From Silurus meridionalis (Eukaryota; Chordata; Actinopteri; Siluriformes; Siluridae), in NCBI RefSeq assembly GCF_014805685.1, contig NC_060896.1, forward strand, positions 3,302,889 to 3,366,888: a stretch of 64,000 bases of DNA, given 5' to 3'. Shown in pieces: positions 63,077-64,000 of the stretch. The translations under genes and the position numbers were made by a program. Position 1 is the stretch's first letter; the number at the start of each line of letters is the position of its first letter. The notes under the pieces are model-generated. The model was not told the DNA's origin and made no database searches. It worked only from the letters and a program-made list of their open reading frames with translations.

Positions 63077-63896
63077 CTGGAGCTTTATTAAAAAAAGCTT
63101 TTCTTTGTACCTGCCATGGTAAAATTTTTATATTTTTGTCGCACTTTGTCTCATTACAAATGAGTCCATGGATTGCATGTGCTATGGCGTATGTCGCTTT
63201 GTACACCATGTTCGTGATGCGCAACTGAGATGTGTCCAAATACGCGTTCTGGAGCGTGTGAATGTCCTCGTGGCCACCACATTCCCGTGCGCCCTCTGTG
63301 TTTTCTGGTCTCCTTTTAAGGGAACAGCTGAACGAGTTTTCCCAAAACTCTGTAAACAGAGATGACTCTAACACTTTAGCTGGAGTCAGATCTAAAAGAA
63401 ACTCACGAAGGCCAGGAATAACTGACCGGGGAACACCAAACCCTATGGCGCCGGCACACATGTTATAGCGCAGAAAATCAGGATCGGTGATCCACGTTTC
63501 GCTTCCAATCCACTGAAGTGGAGGCGGTGGCTGCCGTGAGAGCTCTTCTAAAAGAAGCCTCATGTCTCCTGATGCCATAAACGCCACTATAACTCGAGCT
63601 GTGGAGCTGCGGATCACGTTTGCAATTCGCTCCAGTTTACTGAGCGGCTGCGTCCTGTAGTAGGCCTCGGAGTATTCCACGCAGATCCCCTCCGCCTGCG
63701 CAGCATTTAGGAATGATGCCATTCCGTAATTTCCATAATCCGTGTCGCTGCGCACTGCTCCAATCCATGTCCAACCAAAATGCTTGACCAACCGTGCCAG
63801 TGCGGCTGCTTGATGTTGGTCACTAGGAATGGTCCTAAAGAAGGTGGGATACTGAAGCTTATCACTCAGACATGAGCAGGTCGCATAGTGACTCAC
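60945..63896 (-). CDS. OlfC/V2R-like class C olfactory receptor, gene I (exons 3-6; 5' end outside the window)
   Basis: Exons 3-6: 63111-63896, 62686-62910, 62207-62330, 60945-61858 (682 codons plus stop), open in one frame with GT/AG introns. Exons 1-2 must lie beyond 64000; 63897-64000 is intron. Exon 3 opens with [17 protein letters not shown] and carries [14 protein letters not shown] and GSETW. The cysteine-rich exon has [14 protein letters not shown]. Exon 6 has [11 protein letters not shown] and ends [19 protein letters not shown], exactly as in H. Exon lengths equal those of G and H. Nothing visible breaks the gene, but the start cannot be judged. Role: olfactory chemoreceptor of the G/H group. 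Confidence 0.9.
62424..62494. repeat. (TATC)n microsatellite in intron 4 of gene I
   Basis: About eighteen TATC units followed by TAGC variants and an imperfect inverted 'tagctagctagctatta' pair to 62548. Confidence 0.95.
63029..63075. repeat. (AAT)n microsatellite in intron 3 of gene I
   Basis: About fifteen AAT units, 36 bp past the exon 3 donor. Confidence 0.95.
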
Positions 63897-64000
63897 CTGG
63901 AATTCAGGCAGTGCAAGAAATTAAAACAATATTAGGTTCATAGCCTGATTCATTTACTCCTATTTTTATTATAATTATTATTATTATTATTTGCTTTTCA

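Overview
The window is vertebrate nuclear DNA from a ray-finned fish, probably an otophysan such as a catfish or a relative. The multi-exon genes with GT/AG introns, the fish-type Tc1, DIRS and L2-like elements, the tRNA-derived SINEs and the very AT-rich spacers point to this; the order is a guess from the repeat types. I see no prokaryotic operon, CRISPR array or virus.

The window is a tandem cluster of class C olfactory receptors (fish OlfC, homologous to mammalian V2R and often labelled 'extracellular calcium-sensing receptor-like' or 'vomeronasal type-2 receptor-like'). I resolve eight complete six-exon genes, one gene cut by the right edge and one decayed pseudogene. All share the same intron phases (2,0,0,0,1): exon 1 signal peptide and N-terminus, exons 2-4 Venus-flytrap ligand domain, exon 5 (124 nt in every copy) cysteine-rich linker, exon 6 the seven-helix domain. 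Four subfamilies are present: A/B/C (854 aa each, minus strand), D/E (886 and 877 aa, minus), F plus pseudo-F (869 aa, plus) and G/H/I (854, 865 aa and partial, minus).

Layout: 1-1630 is a repeat graveyard (Tc1 fragment, LINE remnant, SINE). 1.9-26 kb holds three tandem segmental duplications, each with one gene (A 2568-5788, B 11795-15132, C 21693-24954) and the same flanks and SINEs. The spacers took separate later insertions: a DIRS-like element (6.74-10.63 kb), a second DIRS with a LINE nested in it (16.3-21.0 kb), and an L2-like LINE end (26.0-26.85 kb). 27.7-46 kb holds a duplicated divergent pair: D(-)/F(+) and E(-)/pseudo-F(+). 46.7-64 kb holds G, H and I, with a near-complete Tc1 transposon in intron 5 of H.

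In the known biology each receptor is expected in a sparse set of olfactory neurons, where it senses amino acids or related ligands through the flytrap domain and signals through a G protein. The genes therefore work as a repertoire, not as a pathway. The most notable signals are a perfect 46-bp inverted repeat behind gene F, a 25-bp block kept identical in the two divergent-pair spacers, apparent homogenisation of the seven-helix exon between subfamilies, subfamily-specific replacement of a ligand-contact aspartate, a changed splice donor beside a (TA)n tract in gene A, and a partial exon duplication in gene B.
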